Shown here: positions 46,601 to 57,913 of the stretch, one piece after another
Layout: the number at the start of each line of letters is the position of its first letter
Numbering within the stretch: position 1 is the first letter of the stretch
Assembly: GCA_002914805.1 (NCBI GenBank)
Contig: JXTB01000802.1
Location: forward strand, 8,169 to 72,168
Reading direction: 5' to 3'
Length of the DNA stretch: 64,000 nucleotides
DNA from: Parasponia andersonii
Taxonomy: Eukaryota; Streptophyta; Magnoliopsida; Rosales; Cannabaceae
Translations under genes and position numbers: made by a program
The notes under the pieces: generated by a model
What the model was told of the DNA's origin: nothing
What the model saw: only the letters and a program-made list of their open reading frames with translations
The model's database searches: none

Positions 46601-47507
46601 AACTATTCCTAGAATGCCATCTGTTCCTCTAACTTCAATGACCAGTCCATGGCCATTCGTAGTGTAGGGAATTGATATTATCAGAATACTTCCATTGGTG
46701 TGAGGTAGATTAAAATATGCAGTGATCATAGTCGATTATTTCACCAAGTGGACAGAAGTTGAAGCTTTGAGTACCATTTTTGCAAAGAAGATGATAAATT
46801 TTATTTACAAATCTATAATCTGCCATTATGGTATACCGCATACCATAATTTCTGATAATGGAAAACAATTTGACTGCGATGAGTTCCGTAACTTCTGCGA
46901 CAACTTAGGCATCAAGAAGAATTTCTCTACTATTATTCATCCACAAGCCAATGGACAGGTCGAGGCTATAAACAAGATACTTAAACAGAATATAAAGACA
47001 AAGCTGGAAGAGCACAAAGGAGCTTGGTCAGAAGTACTCCCTGAAGTATTATGGGCTTATCGCACCACTCAACGAACCACAACTGGAGAGAGTCCATTCT
47101 CTTTAGCTTATGGATACGAAGCAATGGTACCAGAAATTGGTGCGAGCTCTCTACGACGATCTACCTATGAGCAAGATCAGAATAACGCGCTGATGAGGAT
47201 TGAGCTCGATCTTTTAAAAGAAAGGCGCGAGCAGTCTCAGCTTCGGATCGCATCATATCAACAACGCACAGCTCGATATTATAACTCTAAAATTAGAAGC
47301 CAAAGGTTTGAAGTTGGTGATCTTGTTCTTCGACAGGTTCTACCTAATAATAAAGAGCACGATGTTGGTGTATTTGGACCCTCTTGGGAAGGACCATATG
47401 TTATTGATGTCGTTATTCGACCTGGGACATATAAGTTAGCTCGCACTAGTGGACAAAAGATCGAGCATGCTTGGAATGTAAAACAACTTCGTCACTATTA
47501 TCAGTAA
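43646..47507 (+). pseudogene. Element 2 protease, RT, dual RNase H, integrase
   Basis: Protease: VLVDNGSAVDILYYDAF (about 43750) and DCPSAFNIVLGRPTL. RT: DAYSGYNQIPIYELDEEY, then a small indel near 44840 shifts the frame, and the next frame carries FGLINAGATYQ and catalytic YVDD at 44937-44948. The native RNase H follows (YYISKRLLDAEARYPEMEKL, about 45450). The second RNase H is at about 45790-46160 (LYIDGSSNENG, NNEAEYEALKAG, DSQLVF). Integrase: H-H-CDKC finger (about 46460-46590), core GIDII, SDNGKQFD and QANGQVEAINK, then GPYVIDVVIRPGTYKL. Stops at 44078, 45147, 45441, about 45624, 46665 and about 46701. The catalytic triads are intact, so it is younger or less decayed than element 1 pol. 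No chromodomain. Confidence 0.93.
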
Positions 47508-47547
47508 ATCTTTATGTATATCTTCATGTATTCTTCATTCGCGGGGT

Positions 47548-47656
47548 ATCTTGTATTCATCATTCATTAGTAAAGATAACCACTTATATTCATCATTCGT
47601 TGGTCGTCATTCATTATTCATCATTCGTTATTCGTCATTCGTCATCATCAATAAGG
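47548..47656 (+). repeat. Short degenerate repeat after element 2 pol
   Basis: Irregular repeats of attcatcattcgt / gtcattcgt follow about 40 bases after the pol stop codon. They occupy the same position as the much larger arrays of element 1. Confidence 0.75.
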
Positions 47657-47910
47657 ATGTCTCCTCATCGATCATTCAATTTGGTTCACCTTTTATAGTT
47701 TTATGGCAGTCTTCGAACACCATAAAACTCGAGGGGTAGTGGAATCAGAATATTATCTCCTACTTGCTTCCTAAGGGACTATGCAAACGTCCATTTAGAG
47801 GAATAAACCATTTATTGATAAAATCTCGTACCCGTACGCAAGCAAAGTATTAAAAACAAAAAGGGGACCAAGCTCGCATTATTCTGAAATTTTTAAAAAA
47901 AAAAAAAAAA

Positions 47911-50600
47911 CTATGCAGATGTGCTCTCTCCATTGTCTCCAGTTTTGGCAGCCTCCACTTCCCTCTAACTCTGGACAAGCTCGACCACATCTTCACCAAG
48001 GATGGAAAAGTCGAAGTCCAGATACTCGCAGAAGATATTATATATTATGGTCGACGAGGTGATGTCACTGGCTTTTTCTTCGAGCTCCTTGCCTTCAGTA
48101 GCCTTAAACTCTTCTATAGCCTTGTGAGCCGCCTCTGTTGTCGCCTTTTTCATATGATCCAGATGCTCAGAGATGATCTTCTCAAGTTCTTTAATTTTCT
48201 ATTCAAGCTTCTCCATTTCAAGCTTTTCCTTGGTCAGACCTTCAAGTAGCTGCTGCTTCTCTAATTCAAAGGCTTTTCTCTCTTCCTTGCGAGCTTTCTC
48301 CAAGTCCTCGAATGTTTGGGTTATTTCTTCGACTTTTTCGACTTTTTTCAAACATTCAAGGATTAGATCATACATCAGGACAGCAACTGCAACTGTCTAA
48401 AAATATAATACATCAATACCATAAAAGTACGTTAAAGAGTGAAGATAGAGGATACTTACATTCGCCAACATCTTCATTGCAGAGTTGAAGGCGATCTTGG
48501 CTGGTCGTCGCTTCATCCTCTCCCAGCCATCCTCAGAGGTAAAACGGTCGACGAAGGTCGCGCTCATACCAGCTTTTTCTGGCAGTTGACGAAGGAGCGC
48601 GAAAAGCTCCTCGTCTTTATCGACCTGACTTGGTCCATCATCAGAAGTGGTCGTCTCCTTGGGTGGCTCAGATTGCCTCGCAGTTAATAGAGGCTGAGGA
48701 GGAGGTGAGCTTGTTGGGATGTCTTCAAAGGCGACCTTTCATTTCTTTGAAGTGTCGACCTTTTCTTTCCCTTTCAATGAAGGTGGTGTGCCGTCCGGTG
48801 TCTTGGATTTTGCCATCGACCCCAGATTGAAGGCGGTGCTCGCAGTCCACTGCCAATTGCCATATCTATACAGATGGTTGGTTAGCATACAAGGTGTACG
48901 ATGCGATAAAAAGAAGAGAAAAATAACTACCTTCTTGTTGCTGAGAAATCGGTGGCGATATGGCTTCTGGAGATGATGGTTTCGAGGTTGTAGGAGTGGT
49001 AGGTGTTTTTTTTTCCTAGGTTTGGAAGATAAGGCACTCTTATCCTTTTGCTTCCTTGGCTTCTTCTTCGAGCTCGAGGGTTTTGTTGGACGATGGGTAG
49101 AATCTAGAAAGGCGGCTCCCCTTGGAAGCAGTCCGCAAGTAACTAAGTTCTTGGACGTCCCAAGCTTCTTCTAATCAAATTCTTCGATCGGAAGGTTGTT
49201 TATTTTATATACTCTTACGAGCTGCTCTTTGGAGAGACCTGGTCGTTCCCTATTATCTGCGATGACATACGAATACGATCAGAATAATATATTTATGTAG
49301 AGAAGGCAATAAGCTGAAAGTTATCTACCAGGGTTCTGAAAGAAGTCGTTATCCGCGTAGTCAAAGTGGAAAAATAGATTTTTACATTTTCCCATATTGT
49401 TGCAAACCTCGTAGATAGTTTTTATGGCTTGGTTCGACCACTTGCTCATATATAAGAAGCTGAAGTCTGACGGGTTTGATTTCACTTGGTAAAACTAAGC
49501 GAACTTTTTAAGAATAGGGGTCTCTAAACCTAATTTATGGTATAGTATGTACAGATCTACCATATATCTATATGTGTTTGGAGTTAGTTGAAAAGGGACG
49601 ACTTCATTATAATCGATGATTGATTTTATGTATGGATGAAGTGGGAGGTGGACACCGTATTTGAGAACTACTTCAGAGAATGAGGCAATTCTACGAGGTG
49701 GTGTGTGTGGTCGATTGAACTCCATGGGAAGGCGAAGAGGGATGGCGATCTTGTAGTTGCATACAATCTTGCTGAGCTTATTCGCTATGCAACTCGTCCT
49801 TATATTGGTATATGACCAATCCTCCTTCACATATTGGCAATCCATTGCGAATGTAGGGGCATCCCTGATATGCTGAGGCCATTGGTCCGGAGGAAGGTCG
49901 CCTATGCGAGGACTATTTTGCCTGACCCCGGTTATCTCTACTTCAGGTTCTGGCTCAAGGTAGTCATTAAGATTTATAGAGCTAAAGCTGGAATTGGAAG
50001 ATTCTCCTGAGAATGCATTCCTTTCCCTAAAATCCTCACTACTAGATATCTGAAAAGAAATATGGATAGATTTAGTCTTATGCGAGCATCATGGATCTTC
50101 ACTACATGCGAGCAATTTTGGGGGTCATCCTAGGAGTGCATCATTAAGCTGCTCATCGGATTTTTTCTAATCGATCTACGGATTCATAAAAAGTGTTCGA
50201 GCAGTTCTTCGATAATTCGTCACTCGGCTAATTATGGTTTTCAAAAAATAAGGATTCAGATCCTAAAATTCTTAATAGGGTTCATCGATCGTCAAAAAAA
50301 TGTTCTATTATAAATTAACGGAGCGGGTCTGAAAAATTCTCATTTTTCATTCGATCCGAGTGTGGGATGAATTCTTGTTTAGGGTATTTAGGCTCTACGA
50401 TTTGTCCCTATTTCTAGAAATAAAATCTGAGAGTTTTCTAAAAAATCGAAGAACAATAAGAGAGAGAGAGGATATATACTAACCTTTCCTCGAAGATTGA
50501 AAGACCGAGATGTCGTCTGAAGGATTACGGTGATAACTTGGTCAGAGAAGATGACGGATTTATGCGAGCTATGAAACAAAAGAGGACACCGGAGGGATTT
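47911..50600 (-). pseudogene. Element 2 antisense gene, Transposase_28 type, spliced
   Basis: An opposite-strand gene with five predicted exons: non-coding leader ending 50484; 50049-49329; 49256-48931; 48865-48460; 48396-47911. Introns: 434, 72, 65 and 63 nt, all GT-AG (for example AATG|...: AAT|GTAAGT...TTTTTAG|ACA). Exon 2 carries the family domain (FSEVVLKYGVHLPLHPYIKS, VVPFQLTPNTYRYMVDLYIL). Exons 3-4 are Lys/Ser/Pro-rich (basic, possible nuclear localisation). Exon 5 is a long coiled coil (QTFEDLEKARKEERKAFELE...), ending GDNGESTSA at 47911. The frame is kept across most junctions; breaks are stops at about 49497-49495, within exon 3 (EEFD-stop-KKLG), in exons 4 and 5 (including 47967-47965), and an A-tract frameshift near 49015. 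Exon 2 opens with ATA where an ATG would be expected, so the start codon may be lost. The protein's role is unknown. Confidence 0.8.
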
Positions 50601-50687
50601 TCCTTATGAGCACTTCGGACTTCAGAAGTGAGAAAAACAGGGCAATAGAATTCAAGTTTTGAAGAAGAGGCAGATAATTTTTTTTCG

Positions 50688-50701
50688 ATATATATATATG
50701 T
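50688..50701 (-). promoter_or_regulatory. Candidate TATA box of element 2 antisense gene
   Basis: CATATATATATATCG on the minus strand lies about 200 bases upstream of the first splice donor (50484). It would give a transcription start near 50660 and a leader exon of about 175 bases. Weak by itself because AT repeats are common in this window. Confidence 0.35.
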
Positions 50702-51067
50702 CGAGCATCATCAAATCACAGCCGTAGATTAAAGTATTTAATTTTCAGATCTAAAGGTCGAAATTTACGCGGAAGTTAATTTTCCGAAATTAAATCGGTA
50801 TCTTTTCAAAATTTGAAACGACTTGATTTAAGACAACAGCTGGCGTCATCGCTATCATTGTGTCTGCTCAAAAATGGAAAAGTCTCCTCGAGTTTTGCTG
50901 AGAAAAGGTGACACGTGGTTTCATCTGTCAGGAGAAGGTACGCGTGGTTCTGAAAGATGTGATTTGAGAATTGACGACTCTTCGAAGATCTCAAGATAAT
51001 GTCATAACATCGCATTTATAAGCTCGCACTTATAATAGAAGGAAGGTCCATTTTGCACTAAAGAACT

Positions 51068-51086
51068 AATGGAGCTGGAGGGTAAT
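51068..51086 (+). promoter_or_regulatory. Element 2 polypurine tract
   Basis: The purine-rich tggagctggagggtaat directly precedes the TGTTGTGC start of the 3' LTR. Confidence 0.55.
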
Positions 51087-51708
51087 TGTTGTGCGGTCTA
51101 GAAACCTATATATTGGTTAATGCCAGAAAAGGAGAGTTAGTGACTAAGAGAACGTGTCAGGTCGCACGAGTAAGTTAAGTACGACCTCTTCCAAGTAAGT
51201 CGAATGCGACCTCTAAACGAGTTAAGTACGACCTCCTCTGAACGAGTTAAGTGTGATCAGAATGAAAAGAAAACTAGACCAAGCTTCGTTAAACGGGTAA
51301 TCTACAAAGAAAGGGAAATAAAAGTTTATCTTTCAAGATCGACCAGTCATACCCAGTTATATTGTTACTCAAATTATATTTTCTGATTATACACTTATTC
51401 ATTTTCACAATTGGGAAACATTAAGCCACCCTCACCTATATAAAGGAAGTTCAATGCTGTTGTGAGGGATCTTTGGCTTATGGGGAGAACTTTGGGGATT
51501 TATTACTTTTACTTCCTAAAAACTTAACGAAACTCTTGTAATCCTCTATAAAATAGTGAACAACAGTGAATGTAGGTTTATCTTTTTTGGGGCCGAACCA
51601 CTATAAAATTTTTGTCTTTTTTACTTGTTTTGATTGATCAATCATTTTCACACATAAACCACGTCTTGCAATTTCTTAAATTCATTATTGACAAAACCTC
51701 CGTCAACA
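51087..51708 (+). repeat. Element 2 3' LTR
   Basis: It begins TGTTGTGCGGTC and ends GTCAACA, 622 bp. TATATAAAG is at 51437-51445. It aligns with the 5' LTR apart from scattered substitutions, a short deletion near 51345 (catctcatttaagttatt is missing) and rearranged 25-bp U3 units. Confidence 0.93.
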
Positions 51709-51778
51709 CACTATAATTAAGGAGAATAAAGTGCGATATATTTAATAAAATATTCTTAACCTGTTAATTAATTAACAG

Positions 51779-51950
51779 AACTTATTAGAAATTGGTAATA
51801 TTTCTATATAAATTGAAATATCACGATATATTTTTATCACCATGCATCTGTAAAATACTGTGTTAACTTATTAGAAATTGGTAATATTTCTATATAAATT
51901 GAAATATCACGATATATTTTTATCACCATGCATCTGTAAAATACTGTGTT
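51779..51950. repeat. 86-bp tandem duplication
   Basis: A near-perfect direct repeat starting aacttattagaaattggtaa at 51779 and again at 51865 (offset 86), in host DNA about 70 bp right of element 2. Confidence 0.9.
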
Positions 51951-54481
51951 ATGGCGAACTTTAATATTAAATAGTTATTATCAGGTTTTTTTTTTTCTTT
52001 TGCGAAAATAAACTCTTTCTTTACCTTTTTTTAAAAATATTATATATATATATATATATATTGTAGTCTAACAAGAATTCAAATCGCTCATAGGTCCTCC
52101 CTCCACTCCCCCTCCACATACTTACAAATAATATAATTTCTTGATTTATATAAATTATTAATTTACCTTAAATTGAAGATAAACCTAATTTTTATTCTGA
52201 AAAAATAGATCGTATTAATTCACGAAATGCCAAAATACCATATTATATTGACTGGAACGTAGTAAGTGTCCCCTAAAAAAAAAAATTTGGAGTAAGTCAA
52301 TACCAAATCATGAATTTCAGCTGAATAACAGGCGAAAGGTGGTAGTAGATAATTTTGTTGGGATTTTTGTTTCGGCTGGATTTCAACCCCACTAAGGCTA
52401 ATGTCAATTGTCATTTGTCAGCTATAGTGAAATAATTATTCATTTTTTTATTTACAAAAGAAAAAAGTAGTGTAGTGGAGTAGAGGTTTTTTTTTTTTTT
52501 TTCCCACGCTTTGATATATGCAGGTTTATGTCTGGAAATACCTCTTTGTATTCCCTACCATTGACCATCCAAGGCATCATTGGGTCAACCTGGAAATTTT
52601 CAGTTCAAAATCTCATAAAGAAAGAAAAGAAAAACATATATTTTGCCCGAACGGGATATTTCCCGAGCTTATGTGGTCCGGTGGGACCCACATAACTTTG
52701 TTATTACTTTTCTTCTTGTTTGTATTTTCTTTTTCAAACAAAAAAGTGATCATCTTGCAAAACTCCTCCACGGCGGCCAACTCCAGATTCCAAAACTCTC
52801 CTCTAAATTCAGTTTTCTTCTTAGAATTATTCATGATCCCTTTTCTCATTCTGTAAATTTCTTCTAAATTCTAACCTTTATAACTATTTATTACCTAAGA
52901 AAAATATCAAGATTTCCCACGAAATATAAGAAAGATTAAACCCAAAATAGAGTTTTTAGAATCGAATCACAAACCCATATTCTTTCTTCTTAGAAATGGA
53001 AAGACCCAACTTTGCTGTAAATTCAGAAAATTTGTATCCTATTTCAAGATTGAACCATCAACTATTATACAAATAAGTTCCAAGAAAAACAAAAAGGTAT
53101 ATTATATAAATATATGCCAAACCAAATTTGACCCTGAAAACAAAAAGCTCAATTCCAGTACAGCAGTAGATAGAACTAAGGCATCCTTTCTCGAAATTCC
53201 TTTGCCACTTAGTTCATTTGCACTCTTCTACAGCCTAACCCATTTCTCTAGGGGGAGGGAGGAAACACGAGTTTAACGAAGAAAAATGACAAAATAAATG
53301 GCTTCGAACAGACATTACTGGGACTTAGAGATGAGAGTCATTTGAGCGAAAATGGCGATGGCTTTTTTCTTTTTTCTTTGTCAATTCTTTTAAAAATGGA
53401 TACTGATTTACGTGATAAATGACACGTGTACCAGCCACAAAAGAGCACTTGGCCCTTGTTTAAGAATGAATACTCGGAATGAATGGCCATTCTCGTCCTG
53501 TATCTACGGGTAAAATTCTCGTCTATGTCCGGGTAACAACTACCCATATATCTAAAACTCGTTATTTAAAAAGAAAAATTATATGCTCGGGGTACCCATA
53601 TTTTAAAAAAAAAAAAAAAATTTGTGTTTGGTGGGGAGAAAGAGCTTTAAGGTTTTTTTTTTTTTTTTTTGGTCACTTACATTACATATATTTACATATG
53701 TGCATATTATATTTTTAAAAAATAATATATAAGTATATAATTAAGTCAAATTAGCCTCTGCATGTATAGTCTCTAAAATTAGAATCACACTCACGTCTCT
53801 GAATATTCAGGTACAATGAAACGAGTAATTTTTGGGTTAAATTGTCATCTCTCGCGTCGCGGATGAAACCATTATCATATAACATCTATGAATATTTGGT
53901 TCAAGTACGAGCGATATTGATAGTGTAATGAACATGAACGTCCAATGGATTCGTTTACAAGGCATAAACTATGTAACTATATATAACATATAGAACCATG
54001 TGTGTATAGGACGTTAGATTATCAATTCTCTCGAAAGTTTAAAATATTTATTGAGCACTCTCCCTAGTAGAAAATGAACAAATATTTTTTTTTCTTCAAT
54101 ATTGATAATTCCAAAATGTATTAGTCCTGTCTAAAATTTTATCTACTAGAAACTACACTATTATAGATTTGATGTTCCAATGTCTAAGTCCAACTTGATC
54201 AGATAAGTCATGTTATACTCTTATACTGTTTTAGTATAACAGACACACGATAGGATCTGATGAACTTTACTTTAAAAGTTGCGCTTTAATCAGACAAGTC
54301 AATCAATCATTATATACTCAATTTTCGTTACGGCTAAGTCCTACCTTGTGGTTCAATTAGACAACTTATCTTTAGATCATGCCTACAATCAAATAATTAT
54401 ATACATTCCTTTGCCGGAGCACGATATGAGTAGGTGCTCTTAAAACATAGCTGGATGTGGAAGTGGATAATGTCACACATG

Positions 54482-54514
<33 letters not shown>

Positions 54515-57100
54515 CTTTTCAACGTCATAAGATCCTATAAAAAGCAAGGGAATTTTTCACTTTTTGGCCATTAAGTCCATATGCTATTGTTCTAAGAAAA
54601 CTAGAATAATTAACGAGGAATATCTTAGCTTTAGAACTGCACAGATGATGATAAAAAAAATGCTGACCCTATTGAGGAATCCTATGACGAGTAACTACGC
54701 TAGTGTAAATGTTGCAAGAGAAAGGAAGGGTTGCACCATCTTAGGAGATCACTCATTTCAATATTATTTTTATGAGACACGGTGCATGATATCATGTCAC
54801 CTAGTTTTTATTTCTGCGTTGTTTTCGTTTAAAAGAGTAAGTTAGAGGAGTTCCCACATTTCACATTTCGGGATAAAAACATAGCTAATATGCTATTAAT
54901 ATATATATATATATAGTAACATCTCAATTATGAATTGTTTGTGAAATTTTGATTTGTAATGTAATAGTTAGTAAGTCAGTCATCATATTTTGTAGCTTAA
55001 TCAATTGAAATCATCATGTTAAGCGACACATTATTTAGTGATCAAAATTTAGGAACTACTAAATTGTATTAAGTATAAATCATATTAGAAGACATGAAAC
55101 TTTAAAATAATGAGTAGACGCTATTGGTTAATTCTAAGGATAATATTAGGTATCTTAAGTAGTTTAGCAAAATTTTTGTACCAATATATATGATAAATGA
55201 GTTGTCACTATTTAATTGATGTATTAAAACTTATCATAAATGAATTAAATATTATTTAGCAATTGAAGAGTGACAATTTACTAGCTACATGTGTCGGTAT
55301 TAAAAATTTGATAAATTATTTGAGATAGCAAGCATTATATACCGTTTGGTACAAGGTAATCCTAGTTTTCAAATTAATGGGAATGCTAAAAATGGTGATA
55401 TAATTGTCTGATATCTAGAATAACTGTGTTTGATTGCACACAGTAATCTTGTTTATGATTCATGTGATGTTAGATAACTGTATTTAGTTGCGCATAGGAA
55501 TATACTTATATTAAAATTAAAAAATTAAATTGCTTAGAAAACAATAAAATTTGTTGGTATAAAATAAAATAATTTGCTATGATTACTAGGATATCGTATG
55601 TTTTTTAATTTTGTTTTTTTATGATGGATTTCAAATAAAAAATCATTTAAAATCCACATATTTTAATAATTTTAAAATGATCTCTACTTAAGAGAATTTA
55701 ATTTCCGAATTGATTACTTTATTAAATATTAAAATGATATTAAATATAAAAATATATTGAAATACTCCTTCTCACCTAAATATTAGCACGTGGCAAACAG
55801 CCCTAATGATAATACTATTAACAAACAAGTTTATTCCCTTTGTTTGTATTCTTCTGTCTTGCACCAACCTCCAAGCGCATATTATTTTGTGTAGCAATTC
55901 GCAAGCTTAACCAAACCCAAAATAGGTCCAATAGAAAACTTTGGGCCCATAACCACTTAAATTGTGGTTCTAGAACTTTTTGTTTTAAATCCTATCACTG
56001 TTCTAGACATTTAGAACTATTCAATTTGGCTTCTATTTGTTAAATTATATTGATTTGTTGCAATATTGGAGCAAATATTCTTTTTGCTAATTCCGTAGGA
56101 AAGCTATTATTATAAATTGCAAGAATTCATTTCAAGTGATTGAGTTTTTGCCTTTGTCTTGGTTCCTACGAATTCTTTTAATTCCTAAATTTTTATTTTT
56201 TTATAGCTAAATGTGAAGAACTACTACATCAAGAATACAATTTATATTAATTGCAAATTCTAGTTGGGCCAGTTTCTAAGCACTATATTAGTGCCGTTAT
56301 AGGTTTGTAAATATAAGACAACGTTAAAATAATCATTTGTAATTAGAGTGAAATTTTTCTAAAGGAGATAGAGTCAGGAATTGATACACGTAATATAATT
56401 AAAAGGCTAAAATTAATTACCAAATGCCTTCTTTAAAGCTTAAAGGTGAAAAGGGAAGAAACACAAAAAGCCTTTTTCAACCAATAAATCAAAAATACAA
56501 AATGACTAATGACGAATTCACACGTGAGTATATTAAAAGTATACACAGGTTTTTACGAGAGGTTTTTCCTTTTTTATTTTTTTTTCAAAACTATGAAAGA
56601 AATATTGTTTTAATGTCTCAATTTTAATGACGTGATGAAATGTGGTCGTATAAGCTTAGGCTCTTTTTGTATAATTAGTTTTTTGACCCAAAGTTAAACT
56701 ATGGCGTTCAATTTTGACATTGGTGTAAATTTTGCTTCTCTACTGTTTTAATTGTAAATTCAATTGTGGTTTGTGAAAAGTAACGATTGCTGTATTACAA
56801 AAATCAAGCTAGCTAAGACCATGTTTAACCAAACAAAAAAAAAAAGAGGAAAAAAATAATAATAATCAATCTAGTTTATTTTTTTTAAAAAAAAAAACCT
56901 ACACTCTTGTTGTTAGCCTAAAAAAAAATCAAAATTATGATCTCACGTTAACAATTTTTTAACTGTTGTAAAGAACCAACATAGAAGATGGATAATTGCA
57001 AGTCTCAAAAGTTGTGTTACGTTATAAAATCCATCTTGAATTTATAAAAGTTAAAACAAAATGTCTGTATTTTCTTTTTAAAAAGGAAATAAGTCGTGTA
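51951..57100. other. AT-rich intergenic DNA
   Basis: No gene is recognised in over 5 kb. It contains (AT)n microsatellites near 52040, 54485 and 54900 and long T runs at 52488 and 53655. Frames at 52518-52856 and 54564-54845 are the longest but lack conserved motifs. A possible MITE lies near 55340-55805. Confidence 0.5.
55340..55805. mobile_element. Weak MITE-like candidate
   Basis: The left end taccgtttggtacaaggtaatc and the complement of the right end (tattagcacgtggcaaacagccc) share a GTTTG core and an AAT block in inverted orientation. About 465 bp, AT-rich and non-coding. No target duplication is clear. Confidence 0.3.
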
Positions 57101-57894
57101 ATTGAAACAAGTAAAACACAAAAGAAAACCCACATAAGTGGGCTATATCGTCATTTAGCCTATTCTGGGGCTGGTTTAGTAATTTAATGACGCAAAGAAT
57201 AGCGCCCAATCATTTTTACTGAATGTACCAAAATACCCTTTCGCCTTACGAAGGTGTTCCCCACGCGTTTCAGTTCTCACCACCCCTTGTGCGCGTAGCT
57301 TCTTTCTCACGCCGGGGAACCTGAGAGCGTAATTGGGGCTTTCGGTCCACGTCGTCACCAGATGGGCCCCACCTCGGCCTCAGAATTTTGAAAACCCTAA
57401 ATGCACGACAGATTGGTCCCAAATTCAAATCCAAATTAGAGCTCTTGCATTTGGGAATCTCCCTCCACCATCCGACGCTTTAAAACCTGGCCACGTGCAC
57501 CAAAGATCGCATCCCACCCGTCGGTGCCAGATCATAAGGCCTGACCGCGGGCAGAGAGAGAGAAACAATCTTAAACCGTCGGATCAGCGATAAAACTCTA
57601 ATCCCCGTCGATTAAGCTGCCCGAAATTTAGTAGGGCAGATCTCGAGGCCTTTAAGAACCGACCCTAGCCCTTACTCGTTCTTGCTCAGATTAGGGTAAA
57701 CTCCTTCAAACCCTAGGCTTCACCCCAATTCTCTGCTCTAATTATCTGATTGGTCGGCGGCGCGTGGCGTTAATCGGTGGCGCGTGAGGGCTATAGTTGA
57801 GCTCATTCATGGTGGTTTATCCCCCAATTTCAATCGGAAACCCTCGCCGGAGCTCCACCTGGCCCGTAGAGAAGAACCCTGATTCCCTACTTCC
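57101..57894 (+). promoter_or_regulatory. GTE gene promoter and leader
   Basis: Composition turns GC-richer here. Telo-box-like AAACCCTA motifs occur at about 57393 and 57709, and related aaaccct at 57837; such motifs are frequent in promoters or leaders of plant growth-related genes. A G-box CACGTG is at about 57493. No clear TATA box is seen. An upstream ORF starts at 57809. The transcription start is not determined. Confidence 0.45.
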
Positions 57895-57913
57895 ATGGCT
57901 TCGGCCGTCTTAG
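57809..57913 (+). other. Upstream ORF overlapping the GTE start
   Basis: An ATG at 57809 (tcATGg, with the favourable +4 G) opens a 34-codon frame that ends at TAG 57911-57913, 19 bases into the main coding frame and in a different reading frame. If the transcript includes it, ribosomes starting there would bypass the main start, lowering translation. Confidence 0.5.

Larger units (their letters stand above)
41010..51708 (+). mobile_element. Element 2: second Tat-type Ty3/Gypsy retrotransposon
   Basis: A 10.7-kb inactivated element of a different family from element 1: the LTRs do not match. It has the same plan: LTR, primer-binding site, gag, protease, RT (YVDD), RNase H, second RNase H, integrase without chromodomain, a small repeat, an antisense spliced Transposase_28-type gene, polypurine tract, LTR. 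Target duplication cactg (41005-41009) / cacta (51709-51713), one change. Its pol has fewer stops than element 1 but has a frameshift in RT. Confidence 0.93.

Noticed and set aside
48173-48976. Plus-strand Ser/Phe-rich ORFs in element 2
   Set aside because: They are complements of the antisense gene's coiled-coil and middle exons.
52518-52856. 112-codon ORF with a hydrophobic stretch
   Set aside because: The hydrophobic part comes from T-rich DNA; no signal peptide pattern, promoter or family resemblance.
54564-54845. 93-codon ORF in the right intergenic region
   Set aside because: No recognisable motif, AT-rich codon use and no supporting splice or promoter context.
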